Shown here in pieces: positions 1-8,999 of a stretch of 64,000 nucleotides of DNA. Location: assembly GCA_036620675.1 (NCBI GenBank), contig JAZHEE010000017.1. The stretch is one strand, 5' to 3'. Under the pieces are notes generated by a model. The model had not been told where the DNA came from and did no database searches. It saw only the letters and a program-made list of their open reading frames with translations. Each line of letters opens with the position of its first letter. Position 1 is the stretch's first letter. This DNA is from Jejubacter sp036620675. Lineage in GTDB: Bacteria > Pseudomonadota > Gammaproteobacteria > Enterobacterales > Enterobacteriaceae. The position numbers and the translations under genes are program-made.

Positions 1-1774
1 CCAGCGGGATGGCGGCGATATCCAGCGGTGGTTCGCCCTGCTTTTCGCGCCTTTTGTTAATCATCTCCAGCGCCCAGTTGATGATGGTCAGGGTGCGCAG
101 GCCCAGGAAGTCGAACTTCACCAGGCCCGCATATTCCACATCATTCTTATCGAACTGGGTAACCGGATGGCGGCCTTCTTCATCACAATAAAGCGGCGCG
201 AAGTCGGTAATTTTGGTGGGCGCGATAACCACGCCGCCGGCATGTTTACCCGCGTTACGGGTCACCCCTTCCAGCTTGCGCGCCATGTCGATCAGCGCTT
301 TCACCTCTTCGTCCGCTTCGTAGATCTCCGGTAGCTGCGGCTCTGCCTCGAAGGCTTTAGCCAGCGTCATTCCGGGATCCGGCGGCACCAGTTTGGAGAT
401 CCTGTCGACAAAGCCGTAGGGGTGGCCCAGCACCCGGCCTACGTCGCGGATAACCGCTTTAGCGGCCATGGTACCGAAAGTGATAATCTGCGATACCGCG
501 TCGCGGCCATACATATCCGCCACGTGTTCAATAACCTGGTCGCGCTTCTCCATACAGAAGTCGACGTCAAAGTCAGGCATCGAGACACGTTCCGGGTTCA
601 GGAAGCGTTCGAACAGCAGATCGAATTCCAGCGGATCGAGGTCGGTGATTTTTAGCGCATAGGCCACCAGAGAACCCGCGCCGGAGCCTCGTCCAGGCCC
701 TACCGGTACGCCGTTATCCTTCGACCACTGGATAAACTCCATCACGATCAGGAAGTAACCAGGAAAGCCCATCTGGTTAATAACCTGAAGCTCTATCTCC
801 AGACGTTCATCATAAGGAGGGCGCCGCTGGGCTCTGACTTCAGGGTCTGGATAGAGAAATTCCAGACGCTCCTCAAGCCCTTCGCGGGATTTCGCGACCA
901 GGAAATCTTCAGTGGTCATCTCGCCGGTGGGGAACTGCGGCAGGAAATATTCACCCAGTCGTACCGTCACGTTACAGCGTTTGGCGATCTCCACGCTGTT
1001 TTCCAGCGCTTCCGGGATATCGGCAAACAGCTCGCACATCTCGTCTTCGCTGCGCAGATACTGTTGATTCGAGTAGTTACGCGGCCGCTTTGGGTCGTCC
1101 AGGGTATAGCCATCGTGAATAGCGACGCGAATTTCATGGGCGTCAAAATCGTCGGACACCAGGAAACGTACGTCGTTGGTCGCGACAACCGGTATCCCAC
1201 GGTCTTCCGCCAGACGCACGGCGGCATGCAGGTAGCTCTCTTCATCCGGGCGTCCGGTACGAATCAGCTCCAGATAGTAGCGATCGGGAAAGTGCGTCTG
1301 CCAGAATGACAGGCACTGATTGACCAGGGCATCGTTGCCACGCAGCAGGCTGACGCCCACATCCCCCCGTCGGGCTCCGGACAGCACTATCAGTCCTTCG
1401 TTCAGCTCCACCAGCCATTCCTGGTCAATCAGGGGACCGGCAGCGCCGTAGCCGCGCTGATAGGCGCGGGAAATCAGCAGGGTCAGGTTCTGATAGCCAA
1501 CGTTGTTCATCGCCAGTATGGTCAGTTCGAGTGGCTCATCGCCCAGCAGTTCATTGACCATATGGAAATCGGCGCCCACCAGCGGCTTCATCCCGGCGCC
1601 GTGGGCCCCGCCGTAAAACTTCACCAGTCCGCACAGATTGGTGAAGTCGGTAATCGCCATCGATGGCATACCGAGAGCGGCCGCTTTTTTCACCAGCGGC
1701 CCCACCTTCGCCAGGCCATCGATCATCGAGTAGTCACTGTGTATCCGCAGGTGGATAAAACGGGGTTCAGCCAT
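1..1774 (-). CDS. dnaE: DNA polymerase III alpha subunit, 5' part (cut by window edge)
   Basis: Catalytic subunit of the replicative DNA polymerase III core. About 591 N-terminal codons are present; the remaining half (the family is about 1160 residues) lies beyond base 1. The protein opens MAEPRFIHLRIHSDYSMIDG, the start of the PHP domain, with the ATG at 1774-1772. The polymerase motif PDFDVDF is visible, and its aspartates fall at residues 401 and 403 exactly as in E. coli (D401 codon at 572-574). The third catalytic aspartate is expected at 555 in the KFDFLGL segment, also inside the window. It follows rnhB on the same strand with a 21-base gap, the usual enterobacterial order. Identity is certain; only the 3' end is missing. 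Confidence 0.97.
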   Translation of the reverse strand, partial: MAEPRFIHLRIHSDYSMIDGLAKVGPLVKKAAALGMPSMAITDFTNLCGLVKFYGGAHGAGMKPLVGADFHMVNELLGDEPLELTILAMNNVGYQNLTLLISRAYQRGYGAAGPLIDQEWLVELNEGLIVLSGARRGDVGVSLLRGNDALVNQCLSFWQTHFPDRYYLELIRTGRPDEESYLHAAVRLAEDRGIPVVATNDVRFLVSDDFDAHEIRVAIHDGYTLDDPKRPRNYSNQQYLRSEDEMCELFADIPEALENSVEIAKRCNVTVRLGEYFLPQFPTGEMTTEDFLVAKSREGLEERLEFLYPDPEVRAQRRPPYDERLEIELQVINQMGFPGYFLIVMEFIQWSKDNGVPVGPGRGSGAGSLVAYALKITDLDPLEFDLLFERFLNPERVSMPDFDVDFCMEKRDQVIEHVADMYGRDAVSQIITFGTMAAKAVIRDVGRVLGHPYGFVDRISKLVPPDPGMTLAKAFEAEPQLPEIYEADEEVKALIDMARKLEGVTRNAGKHAGGVVIAPTKITDFAPLYCDEEGRHPVTQFDKNDVEYAGLVKFDFLGLRTLTIINWALEMINKRREKQGEPPLDIAAIPL

Positions 1775-1795
1775 ATCTCTTTCCGGTTAACGCAG

Positions 1796-2392
1796 TCAGG
1801 CGCTCTGGCCCAGGGCACGTTTGACGGGCGCAAAGCTGCGGCGATGGTGTTCCGTGGCGCCGTACTGCGCCAGCTTCTCTAAATGTAAGGCAGTCGGATA
1901 GCCTTTGTGTTTCGCAAAACCGTATTCAGGAAATTCGCGATCCAGCTCCGCCATTTCACGATCGCGGGAAACTTTGGCGATAATCGAGGCCGCGCTGATT
2001 TCCGCCACCAGCCCGTCCCCTTTGATCACCGCCATGCTGGGCACTGGCAGAGTCGGACAGCGATTACCGTCAATCAGGACATACTCAGGCGCAATCGCCA
2101 ATCCGGCTACGGCGCGCTGCATGGCAAGCATGGTGGCGTGCAGAATATTGAGCTGGTCTATCTCATACGGCTCGGCGCGCCCCAGGCTCCAGGCCAGCGC
2201 CTTTTCGCAAATCTCATCGTGGAGCTGAAGGCGGCGCTTCTCGGACAGTTTTTTCGAATCAGCCAGTCCTGTGATGGGGCGCTCAGGATCGAGGATCACC
2301 GCAGCAGTCACCACTGCGCCGACCAGCGGGCCGCGCCCGACTTCGTCAACGCCGGCCACCAGCCGGGTATGGGGATAGATAAATTCTGTCAT
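1796..2392 (-). CDS. rnhB: Ribonuclease HII
   Basis: Cytoplasmic endonuclease that cuts the RNA strand of RNA-DNA hybrids and starts removal of single ribonucleotides misinserted in DNA. It has 198 residues, the same length as E. coli RnhB. The conserved GVDEVGRG motif gives the metal-binding D16 and E17, and the VLIDGN motif gives D108; both match E. coli numbering. The start codon overlaps the end of lpxB by four bases, so translation is probably coupled to lpxB. dnaE follows 21 bases downstream on the same strand. Confidence 0.97.
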   Translation of the reverse strand: MTEFIYPHTRLVAGVDEVGRGPLVGAVVTAAVILDPERPITGLADSKKLSEKRRLQLHDEICEKALAWSLGRAEPYEIDQLNILHATMLAMQRAVAGLAIAPEYVLIDGNRCPTLPVPSMAVIKGDGLVAEISAASIIAKVSRDREMAELDREFPEYGFAKHKGYPTALHLEKLAQYGATEHHRRSFAPVKRALGQSA

Positions 2393-3537
2393 CGCGCCAG
2401 CTCCAGTACCGCCTGTGCCGCCTGCTCATCCGCATTGCAGCGAATCTGCTGATGTAGCTGGCGGAAGATATCATGCATTTCATGACGCGTTTCGCTCTCT
2501 TCCAGCAGCGGCGTCAACGCCTGGGCCAACCGCTGGGGCTCGCACTCTTCCTGAAGCAGCTCTTTTACCAGCTCGCGCCCGGCCAGCAGGTTAGGCAGAG
2601 AAACATAATCGGTTTTCACCAGTCGCTTCGCCAGCCAGAAAGTGAAAGGCTTCATGCGGTAGCCCACAACCATTGGGCATTTCGCCAGCATACACTCCAG
2701 CGCCGCAGTGCCGGACGCCAGCAGCGCGGCATCGCTGGCGATCATCGCCTCGCGCGCCTGGCCATCCAGCAGCCGTACCGGCATATCCGGCGCCACCCCG
2801 GCCAGAATACGCTCAAACTGTTCGCGGCGTTTGCCGTTAACCAGTGGAACCAGCACCTCGAGGTCGGGAAAGCGGCCGCGCAGCAGCTGCGCTGTCTTCA
2901 GAAAGTCGGCGCTGAGCATCTCGACTTCCGCGCCACGACTACCGGGCAGTAATGCCAGACAGCGGGCATCGTGAGCTATACCCAGCGTATCCCGGGCGCC
3001 GTTTTTATCGGGATCCAGCGGCATGGCGTCCGCCATGGTATGACCGATAAAACGGCAGGGAACATTGAATCTGTCGTAAAACGCTTTTTCAAAAGGCAGA
3101 AAAGCCAGCACCAGATCGGTGGCTCGCCCTATTTTGAAAACGCGCTTCTGACGCCACGCCCAGACCGAGGGGCTGACGTAGTGAATGGTCTTAATGCCAC
3201 GCTGCCTGAGCTTCCCTTCCAGGGTAATGTTGAAGTCAGGGGCATCGATACCAACGAAGACATCCGGCTGAAGTTCGCTAAAGCGGCGGGTCAGGGAGGC
3301 ACGAATATGAAGCAAACGACGCAGGCGGCCAAGCACTTCGACAATGCCCATCACCGCCAGCTCTTCAATCTCGTACCAGGCTTCACAGCCTTCCGCCTGC
3401 ATTCTCGGGCCGGCCACGCCAACAAAACGCGCATCCGGCACTTTAGCCTTCAGCGCGCGAATAAGCCCGGCGCCAAGAATATCGCCGGAGGTTTCTCCGG
3501 CGACCAGGGCGACAGTCAAAGGACGATTCGCTTTCAT
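2389..3537 (-). CDS. lpxB: Lipid-A-disaccharide synthase
   Basis: Peripheral inner-membrane glycosyltransferase (GT19) that joins UDP-2,3-diacylglucosamine and 2,3-diacylglucosamine-1-phosphate into the beta-1,6 disaccharide of lipid A. It has 382 residues, the E. coli length. The N-terminus shows the family start VALVAGETSGDILGAGLI and an internal YVSPSVWAWR segment typical of LpxB. It sits 15 bases after lpxA and overlaps rnhB by four bases, so it belongs to the lpxD-fabZ-lpxA-lpxB-rnhB-dnaE run of co-oriented genes. Confidence 0.97.
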   Translation of the reverse strand: MKANRPLTVALVAGETSGDILGAGLIRALKAKVPDARFVGVAGPRMQAEGCEAWYEIEELAVMGIVEVLGRLRRLLHIRASLTRRFSELQPDVFVGIDAPDFNITLEGKLRQRGIKTIHYVSPSVWAWRQKRVFKIGRATDLVLAFLPFEKAFYDRFNVPCRFIGHTMADAMPLDPDKNGARDTLGIAHDARCLALLPGSRGAEVEMLSADFLKTAQLLRGRFPDLEVLVPLVNGKRREQFERILAGVAPDMPVRLLDGQAREAMIASDAALLASGTAALECMLAKCPMVVGYRMKPFTFWLAKRLVKTDYVSLPNLLAGRELVKELLQEECEPQRLAQALTPLLEESETRHEMHDIFRQLHQQIRCNADEQAAQAVLELAR

Positions 3538-3552
3538 CTGCTATACGGCATC

Positions 3553-4341
3553 CTAGCGAATCAGGCCACGCGTAGAGCGCTCGAAGAACTCCACAAAGCG
3601 CTCAACCTCGGGATGTTTGGCCGCCAGCGCTTCAATTTCCGGACGAGCCTCTTCCAGCGTTTTGCCGCTACGGTACAGCAGCTTATAGGCGTTACGGATG
3701 GCATGCAGCGCCTCTTTGCTAAAGCCACGGCGCTTCAGCCCTTCAATATTAACGCCGAAGGGCGTTGCGTGGTTGCCCTGGGCAATCACATAGGGAGGCA
3801 CGTCCTGCGCCACGCCGGAACATCCCCCGACCATCACGTGGGCGCCGATGATGCAGAACTGATGCACTGCGGTCATACCGCCGATAATGGCGTAGTCATC
3901 CACCGTCACGTGACCGGCCAGGGTTGCATTGTTCGCGAGGATACAGCGATCGCCTACCTGACAATCATGCGCTACATGAGCGTTGATCATCAGCAGGTTA
4001 TCGCTACCCACCTTCGTTAGTCCCCCCCCCTGCGCGGTACCGCGATGGATGGTGACGCTTTCGCGAATGCGGTTGCGATCGCCAATCTCCACACGCGTCG
4101 GTTCATTCGCGTACTTCAGATCCTGATTCACTTCACCAATAGAGGCAAACTGGAAGATCTGATTGTCGCGGCCGATTTTAGTGTGACCGTTGACGACAAC
4201 GTGCGATTTCAGCACGGTGCCCTCACCGATCTCAACGTTCGGCCCCACAAGCGAGTACGGGCCAATATGGACGCCGGCGCCGATAACGGCCCCCTCTTCC
4301 ACAATGGCGGTGGGATGAATAAAGGCGGATTTATCAATCAC
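3553..4341 (-). CDS. lpxA: UDP-N-acetylglucosamine acyltransferase
   Basis: First enzyme of lipid A synthesis. It transfers R-3-hydroxymyristate from acyl carrier protein to the 3-OH of UDP-GlcNAc. It has 262 residues, the E. coli length, built of hexapeptide repeats of a left-handed beta helix. The catalytic histidine is H125 in NAHVAHD, matching E. coli numbering. The gene starts three bases after the fabZ stop. One oddity is an unbroken run of nine G on the coding strand (C at 4022-4030) coding the Gly-Gly-Gly of AQGGGLTK; such a run in an essential gene is prone to slippage. Confidence 0.97.
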   Translation of the reverse strand: MIDKSAFIHPTAIVEEGAVIGAGVHIGPYSLVGPNVEIGEGTVLKSHVVVNGHTKIGRDNQIFQFASIGEVNQDLKYANEPTRVEIGDRNRIRESVTIHRGTAQGGGLTKVGSDNLLMINAHVAHDCQVGDRCILANNATLAGHVTVDDYAIIGGMTAVHQFCIIGAHVMVGGCSGVAQDVPPYVIAQGNHATPFGVNIEGLKRRGFSKEALHAIRNAYKLLYRSGKTLEEARPEIEALAAKHPEVERFVEFFERSTRGLIR

Positions 4342-4344
4342 GGA

Positions 4345-4800
4345 TTAGGCCTCCCGGTTACGGGCACACATCATGGTCGCTTCACAGACAATCTTACCGT
4401 CAACCGTCGCTACGCCTTTAAAGCGCGTCAGACCGCGGCGAGTTTTCTCAAAGGTCACTTCCATAATCATCTGATCGCCAGGAGAGACAGGGCGCTTGAA
4501 GCGAGCCTCGTCAATGCCGGCAAAGTAGTACAGTTCACCCGGCTCCAGTTTGCCAACGCTTTTAAACGCCAGAATACCAGTAGCCTGCGCCATTGCTTCA
4601 AGAATCAGCACGCCGGGGAAAATCGGTTTACCAGGGAAGTGCCCCTGGAAAAACGGCTCATTAACCGAAACATTCTTCACCGCGCGCAGAAAGCGGCCTT
4701 CTTCGAAATCCAGTACGCGATCGACCAGCAAGAACGGATAACGATGCGGCAGAAGCTCCAGAATCTCTTCAATGCGCAGAGTATGAGTGTCAGTATTCAA
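4345..4800 (-). CDS. fabZ: 3-hydroxyacyl-ACP dehydratase FabZ
   Basis: Hot-dog fold dehydratase of type II fatty acid synthesis that converts 3-hydroxyacyl-ACP to trans-2-enoyl-ACP. It uses the same 3-hydroxymyristoyl-ACP pool that LpxA and LpxD draw on, so its place among the lpx genes balances phospholipid against lipid A. It has 151 residues. The catalytic pair is visible as H54 in FFQGHFPG and E68 in LILEAMAQ. A 130-base gap separates it from lpxD; lpxA follows after three bases. Confidence 0.97.
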   Translation of the reverse strand: MNTDTHTLRIEEILELLPHRYPFLLVDRVLDFEEGRFLRAVKNVSVNEPFFQGHFPGKPIFPGVLILEAMAQATGILAFKSVGKLEPGELYYFAGIDEARFKRPVSPGDQMIMEVTFEKTRRGLTRFKGVATVDGKIVCEATMMCARNREA

Positions 4801-4930
4801 AATACTCTTCCTGTCAAATGTATATTACATAAGGGACAATAATAACACGGCCCGCGGCGATCCGGAGATCGCTGGCAGGCCGCGAATCTGGCTCTGTATT
4901 CAGGCGTTATGAATGAGTGGTGCGGTGGAC

Positions 4931-5953
4931 TTAGTCCTGATTAACTTTACGCTCCAGCGCCTTCAGGCGTTTACTCATCTCATCAATATTCATCACCAGC
5001 GCTGCGGTTTTACGCCAGACTTTATTAGGTTGCAGCGGAATACCTGATGAATAGACGCCGGGTTCCGTAATGGGGCGCATCACCATGCCCATACCCGTTA
5101 CGGTCACCTTATCGCAGATCTCCATGTGACCATTGATCACGCTGGCGCCGCCAATCATACAGTAACGACCAATTTTCAGGCTGCCCGCCATAATGACGCC
5201 GCCTGCAACCGCGGTATTGTCGCCAATCACCACGTTATGTGCAATCTGGCACTGATTATCAATAATGACACCGTTGCCGATCACAGTATCGTCCAACGCG
5301 CCGCGGTCAATAGTAGTGCAGGCGCCAATCTCTACGCGTGAACCGATGATAACCCGCCCCAACTGCGGTATCTTCACCCAGTTGCCGCGATCGTTGGCAT
5401 AGCCAAAACCATCAGCCCCAATGACGGTACCAGACTGCACCAGGCACTGTTCACCGATTTCCACATCGTGGTAAACGGAGACATTGGCCCACAGCCGCGA
5501 ACCAGCGCCAATGCGGGTATTTTTGCCCACAAAGCACCCCGGGCCGACGATAACGTCGTCGCCCAGCACCACGCCTGATTCAATCACGGCGTTAGCGCCG
5601 ACCGCTACGTTTTTTCCAAGCTTCGCGCTCGGGTCTATCACCGCGCCGGGCGCGATATTCTGCGCGGGTTTTGGCGTGGTGTCCAGAATCTGCGCCATAC
5701 GCGCATAGGTCAGATAGGGATTTTTAACGATAAGCGCCGCACTCCGGGCATAAGGGAGATCGGCTTCGGTCATGACTACCGCAGACGCCTGGCAGTTTGA
5801 AAGCTGTTCACGGTAGCGGGGATTGACCATAAATGTAATCTGCCCCGCAACCGCAGACTGCATGGATGCCACACCGGCGATGACGATATCGCCATCGCCG
5901 TGCAATTCGGCATCCAGCTGCTGTGCAAGGTCAGCCAGTCGAATTGAAGGCAT
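4931..5953 (-). CDS. lpxD: UDP-3-O-(3-hydroxymyristoyl)glucosamine N-acyltransferase
   Basis: Third enzyme of lipid A synthesis; it N-acylates UDP-3-O-acylglucosamine from hydroxymyristoyl-ACP. It has 340 residues (E. coli 341): a uridine-binding N-terminal domain, a long hexapeptide-repeat beta helix, and a C-terminal helix (EMSKRLKALERKV). The catalytic H239 in QIAHN matches E. coli numbering. Only three bases separate it from skp, which is upstream. In the 130 bases before fabZ there is a short inverted repeat (GCGATC/GATCGC, about 4858-4873) of unknown role. Confidence 0.97.
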   Translation of the reverse strand: MPSIRLADLAQQLDAELHGDGDIVIAGVASMQSAVAGQITFMVNPRYREQLSNCQASAVVMTEADLPYARSAALIVKNPYLTYARMAQILDTTPKPAQNIAPGAVIDPSAKLGKNVAVGANAVIESGVVLGDDVIVGPGCFVGKNTRIGAGSRLWANVSVYHDVEIGEQCLVQSGTVIGADGFGYANDRGNWVKIPQLGRVIIGSRVEIGACTTIDRGALDDTVIGNGVIIDNQCQIAHNVVIGDNTAVAGGVIMAGSLKIGRYCMIGGASVINGHMEICDKVTVTGMGMVMRPITEPGVYSSGIPLQPNKVWRKTAALVMNIDEMSKRLKALERKVNQD

Positions 5954-5956
5954 GAA

Positions 5957-6436
5957 TTATTTAACCTGCTTCAGCACATCAGCGGTGATATCTTTAACGT
6001 CGCTACCGTGGTAAGCGATGCTGTTGGCATCCAGAACCACGTCGATATCTTTATCGTCAGCCACTTTCTTCACGGCAGTCTGGATACGAGTAACCAGCTT
6101 GCTGCGTTCTTCGTTGGAACGACGAGCGCGATCCTGCTCGAAAGCCTGCGCCTTAGCGGAGAACTTCTCACGATCGGCCATGACTTCTTTTTCCAGGCTG
6201 CTACGATTGCCTTTCGCATTCTGCAGACGCTGCATCTTAGACTGCAGGTTGCTTTCCATGCGCTGCAGTTCGCTAGCACGACCTTTGAATTCATTCTCCA
6301 GCGTTTTGGTGGTCCCGGTGCTCTGGGCTACCTGCTGGAACAGATTCGCCATGTTAACCACAGCGATGGTATCCGCAGCCTGTGCAGATGCAGCCATAGC
6401 CAGACCAAGACCTGCAGCAATAAACCACTTTTTCAC
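5957..6436 (-). CDS. skp: Periplasmic chaperone Skp (OmpH)
   Basis: Trimeric periplasmic holdase that carries unfolded outer-membrane proteins from the Sec machinery to the BAM complex. I chose the GTG at 6436 as start. It is preceded by TAAGGAG at a good distance and begins the signal peptide MKKWFIAAGLGLAMAASAQA, with mature protein from ADTIAVVNM; E. coli skp also starts with GTG. The product is 159 residues. The central part is rich in charged heptads (RASELQRMESNLQSKMQRL), the long coiled-coil tentacles. It lies between bamA and lpxD, so chaperone, insertase and lipid A enzymes are co-oriented. Confidence 0.96.
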   Translation of the reverse strand: MKKWFIAAGLGLAMAASAQAADTIAVVNMANLFQQVAQSTGTTKTLENEFKGRASELQRMESNLQSKMQRLQNAKGNRSSLEKEVMADREKFSAKAQAFEQDRARRSNEERSKLVTRIQTAVKKVADDKDIDVVLDANSIAYHGSDVKDITADVLKQVK

Positions 6437-6556
6437 TATAAACTCCTTACCATCCCATACGTACCCGCAGGTACCCGTTTTATGCGGACTCCGGCAGGAG
6501 GTATTCCTGCCCGGAACCTTCGCTATACTGAAACGCACGCCGTTGGTTCGGCGGCG

Positions 6557-8965
6557 TTACCAGGTTTTACCGATGTTAAACTGGAACTGCTCCGCTTTGT
6601 CGCCGCTGTACTTCTTGAACGGCTGAGCGTAAGAGAAGACCAGCGGTCCCAGCGGAGACATCCACTGTACGGCGATACCGGCAGACATACGAATGTTGCT
6701 CGGATCGCTGTAATCCGGAATACCGGCCGCACGAGTTTGAGCGGTGTTTTTCCACTCGGTATCCCAGACCGTACCCGCATCCACGAAGAAAGAAGTACGT
6801 ACCGAGTTAGCGTACTTCTCGCTCAGGAACGGTGTCGGGGTGATCAGCTCAAGGCTGGCCACGCCCATGGCGTTACCGCCGATAGCATCGTCGGAATCAC
6901 AGACGGTCGAGCCGTTGGAACAATAGCGGTTATCCGGGCCAAGATAGGCGGCCTTCGGACCGATGTTGTTGGACTGGAAGCCGCGCACCGTGCTGGAACC
7001 ACCGGCGTAGAAGTTCTCGTAGAACGGCAGCTCTTTACCCCCCAGACCATCGCCGTACCCCCAACGAGTACGACCCAGTACCACCCACTTGCGATCCTGA
7101 TCGATAGGCATGTAGGTCGCGGTATCAAGAGTCACCTTATAGAACTCGTTGTCGGAACCCGGAATAGTCACCTTACCGTTCAGGTTAACGCGCGACCCTT
7201 TGGTCGGGAAGTAACCGCGGTCGAGGTTGTTGAAGGTCCAGCCGTAGTTAAAGGTGAAGTCATCCGCCGAGAAGTCGTCATCTTTACCCGTATTAGACGG
7301 ATGTTCGCCCTGAGCATTCAGATAACGCCACATGGCGACCTGCGGCTGCATATCGGACAGGTCGTTGTGGACATAGCCCAGACCGACGCGCAGCGTATTG
7401 TATTCGTTGATCGGGAAGCCCAGCGTACCGTCAAGGCCGTAGCTCTTGTTGGTGTACGTGGAAAGATCCGCATCATCCGCTTTAAAGTCGTTGTAGAACA
7501 GGCGCCCGCCCAGGCTCACGCCATCCACCGTAAAGTACGGGTTGGTGACCGCGAGTTCCGCATAGGTCTGGTAGTCGTTCTTGGTACCGTTGATACCTAC
7601 GGAATAACCGGTACCCAGCCAGTTATCCTGCTGAACACCCGCCTGGAAGCTTACGCCGCTCTCGGTGCCGTAACCGATACCAAAGTTCAGGCTACCGGTG
7701 TTGCGTTCTTTCACCTTGTAGACCACATCGACCTGATCCGGACTGCCCGGAACGCGCTGAGTTTCGGTATCTACGGTTTCGAAGTAACCAGTACGATTCA
7801 GACGCTCTTTGCCCTGGTCGACCAGGTTGCTGCCCAGCCACGCCCCTTCCATCTGGCGCATTTCGCGGCGCAGAACGGAATCTTTCGAGGTGTCGTTACC
7901 TTCGAAGCGGATCTTACGTACGTAGTAACGGTTGCCGGCATCAACGCTGACGTGCAGCTTAACGGTCTTGTCGGCATCATTGATTTCCGGCTGGGTCTGA
8001 ACGCGCGGATAGGCATAGCCATAACGACCGAGCAGCTTCTTAATATCGTCCTCCATGCGGGTCACCTTAGTGCCGTTATAGAGTTCGCCAGGCTCGATTT
8101 TGGTCAGCTTTTCAATTTCCGCGGAATGGCCGGCCAGATTACCGTTAACCTGAACGCCCGACAGCTTGTACTGCTGGCCTTCAGTGATGTTGACGGTAAT
8201 GTAAATGCCTTTCTTATCCGGCGTCAGGCTGACCTGAGTGGAGTCGATGTTAAAACGCGCATAGCCGCGATCGAGGTAGAAGCTGCGCAGGGTTTCAAGG
8301 TCGCCCGCCAGTTTCTGCTTCTGGTATTTACGATCGCCGACTACGTTCCACCAGGGAACCTCATCGCGCAGCTGGAAGTTGGAGATCAGCTCTTCGGTGC
8401 TGTAGGCGTGGTTACCCACAATGTTGATCTGCTGGATCTTGGCCGAAACGCCTTCCTGGAACACCAGTTTCAGGTCAACACGGTTACGCGGCAGCGGTGT
8501 GACGACAGCTTTCACGCTGGCGCTGTATTTACCCACGCTGTAGTAGAAATCCTCCAGCCCTTTCTCAATATCAGACAGGGTGGTGCGATCCAGGGACTCC
8601 CCCACGCGCACGCCTGAAGCTTCCAGGTTCTGCTTCAGCATATCGTCCTTCACCGACTTGTTGCCGGAGAAAGTAATGCTGGCGATGGTGGGACGCTCCT
8701 TCACCTGAACCAGCAGCGTATCGCCGTCGCGCAGTACCCGCACGTCTTCGAAGTTACCGGTAGCAAACAGTGAACGGATGGTATTACCAATATCCTCGTC
8801 CGTTACCGTATCGCCGACACGCACCGGCATGCTGAGGAGGGCCGCACCAACGGCGACTCGCTGCAGGCCTTCGAAATGAATATCTCTCACTACGAACCCG
8901 TCTGCACCGTATACGGTGGCGCTGCTGAAGAGCAGCGACGCTATGAGCAACTTTTTCATCGCCAT
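6557..8965 (-). CDS. bamA: Outer membrane protein assembly factor BamA
   Basis: Essential Omp85 protein that folds beta-barrels into the outer membrane. It has 802 residues (E. coli 810): a signal peptide ending SATVYG, five POTRA domains to about residue 420, then a 16-strand barrel ending in the beta-signal FQFNIGKTW. The VRGFQSN motif of extracellular loop 6 is present. The length difference falls in the exposed part of that loop, where the E. coli segment is replaced by a shorter one that keeps a Cys pair (RYCSNGSTVCDSDD); surface loops of BamA are known to vary between genera. It lies 34 bases after rseP and 120 before skp. Confidence 0.97.
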   Translation of the reverse strand: MAMKKLLIASLLFSSATVYGADGFVVRDIHFEGLQRVAVGAALLSMPVRVGDTVTDEDIGNTIRSLFATGNFEDVRVLRDGDTLLVQVKERPTIASITFSGNKSVKDDMLKQNLEASGVRVGESLDRTTLSDIEKGLEDFYYSVGKYSASVKAVVTPLPRNRVDLKLVFQEGVSAKIQQINIVGNHAYSTEELISNFQLRDEVPWWNVVGDRKYQKQKLAGDLETLRSFYLDRGYARFNIDSTQVSLTPDKKGIYITVNITEGQQYKLSGVQVNGNLAGHSAEIEKLTKIEPGELYNGTKVTRMEDDIKKLLGRYGYAYPRVQTQPEINDADKTVKLHVSVDAGNRYYVRKIRFEGNDTSKDSVLRREMRQMEGAWLGSNLVDQGKERLNRTGYFETVDTETQRVPGSPDQVDVVYKVKERNTGSLNFGIGYGTESGVSFQAGVQQDNWLGTGYSVGINGTKNDYQTYAELAVTNPYFTVDGVSLGGRLFYNDFKADDADLSTYTNKSYGLDGTLGFPINEYNTLRVGLGYVHNDLSDMQPQVAMWRYLNAQGEHPSNTGKDDDFSADDFTFNYGWTFNNLDRGYFPTKGSRVNLNGKVTIPGSDNEFYKVTLDTATYMPIDQDRKWVVLGRTRWGYGDGLGGKELPFYENFYAGGSSTVRGFQSNNIGPKAAYLGPDNRYCSNGSTVCDSDDAIGGNAMGVASLELITPTPFLSEKYANSVRTSFFVDAGTVWDTEWKNTAQTRAAGIPDYSDPSNIRMSAGIAVQWMSPLGPLVFSYAQPFKKYSGDKAEQFQFNIGKTW

Positions 8966-8999
8966 CGTTGTTATGCGTTCTTCCTAACCCTAATCTCTC

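Noticed and set aside
6008..8617. Open frame of 869 codons on the plus strand opposite bamA and skp
   Set aside because: It lies wholly antisense to bamA and skp, which are certain; codon periodicity of GC-rich genes often leaves the opposite strand open. No domain or signal is recognisable.
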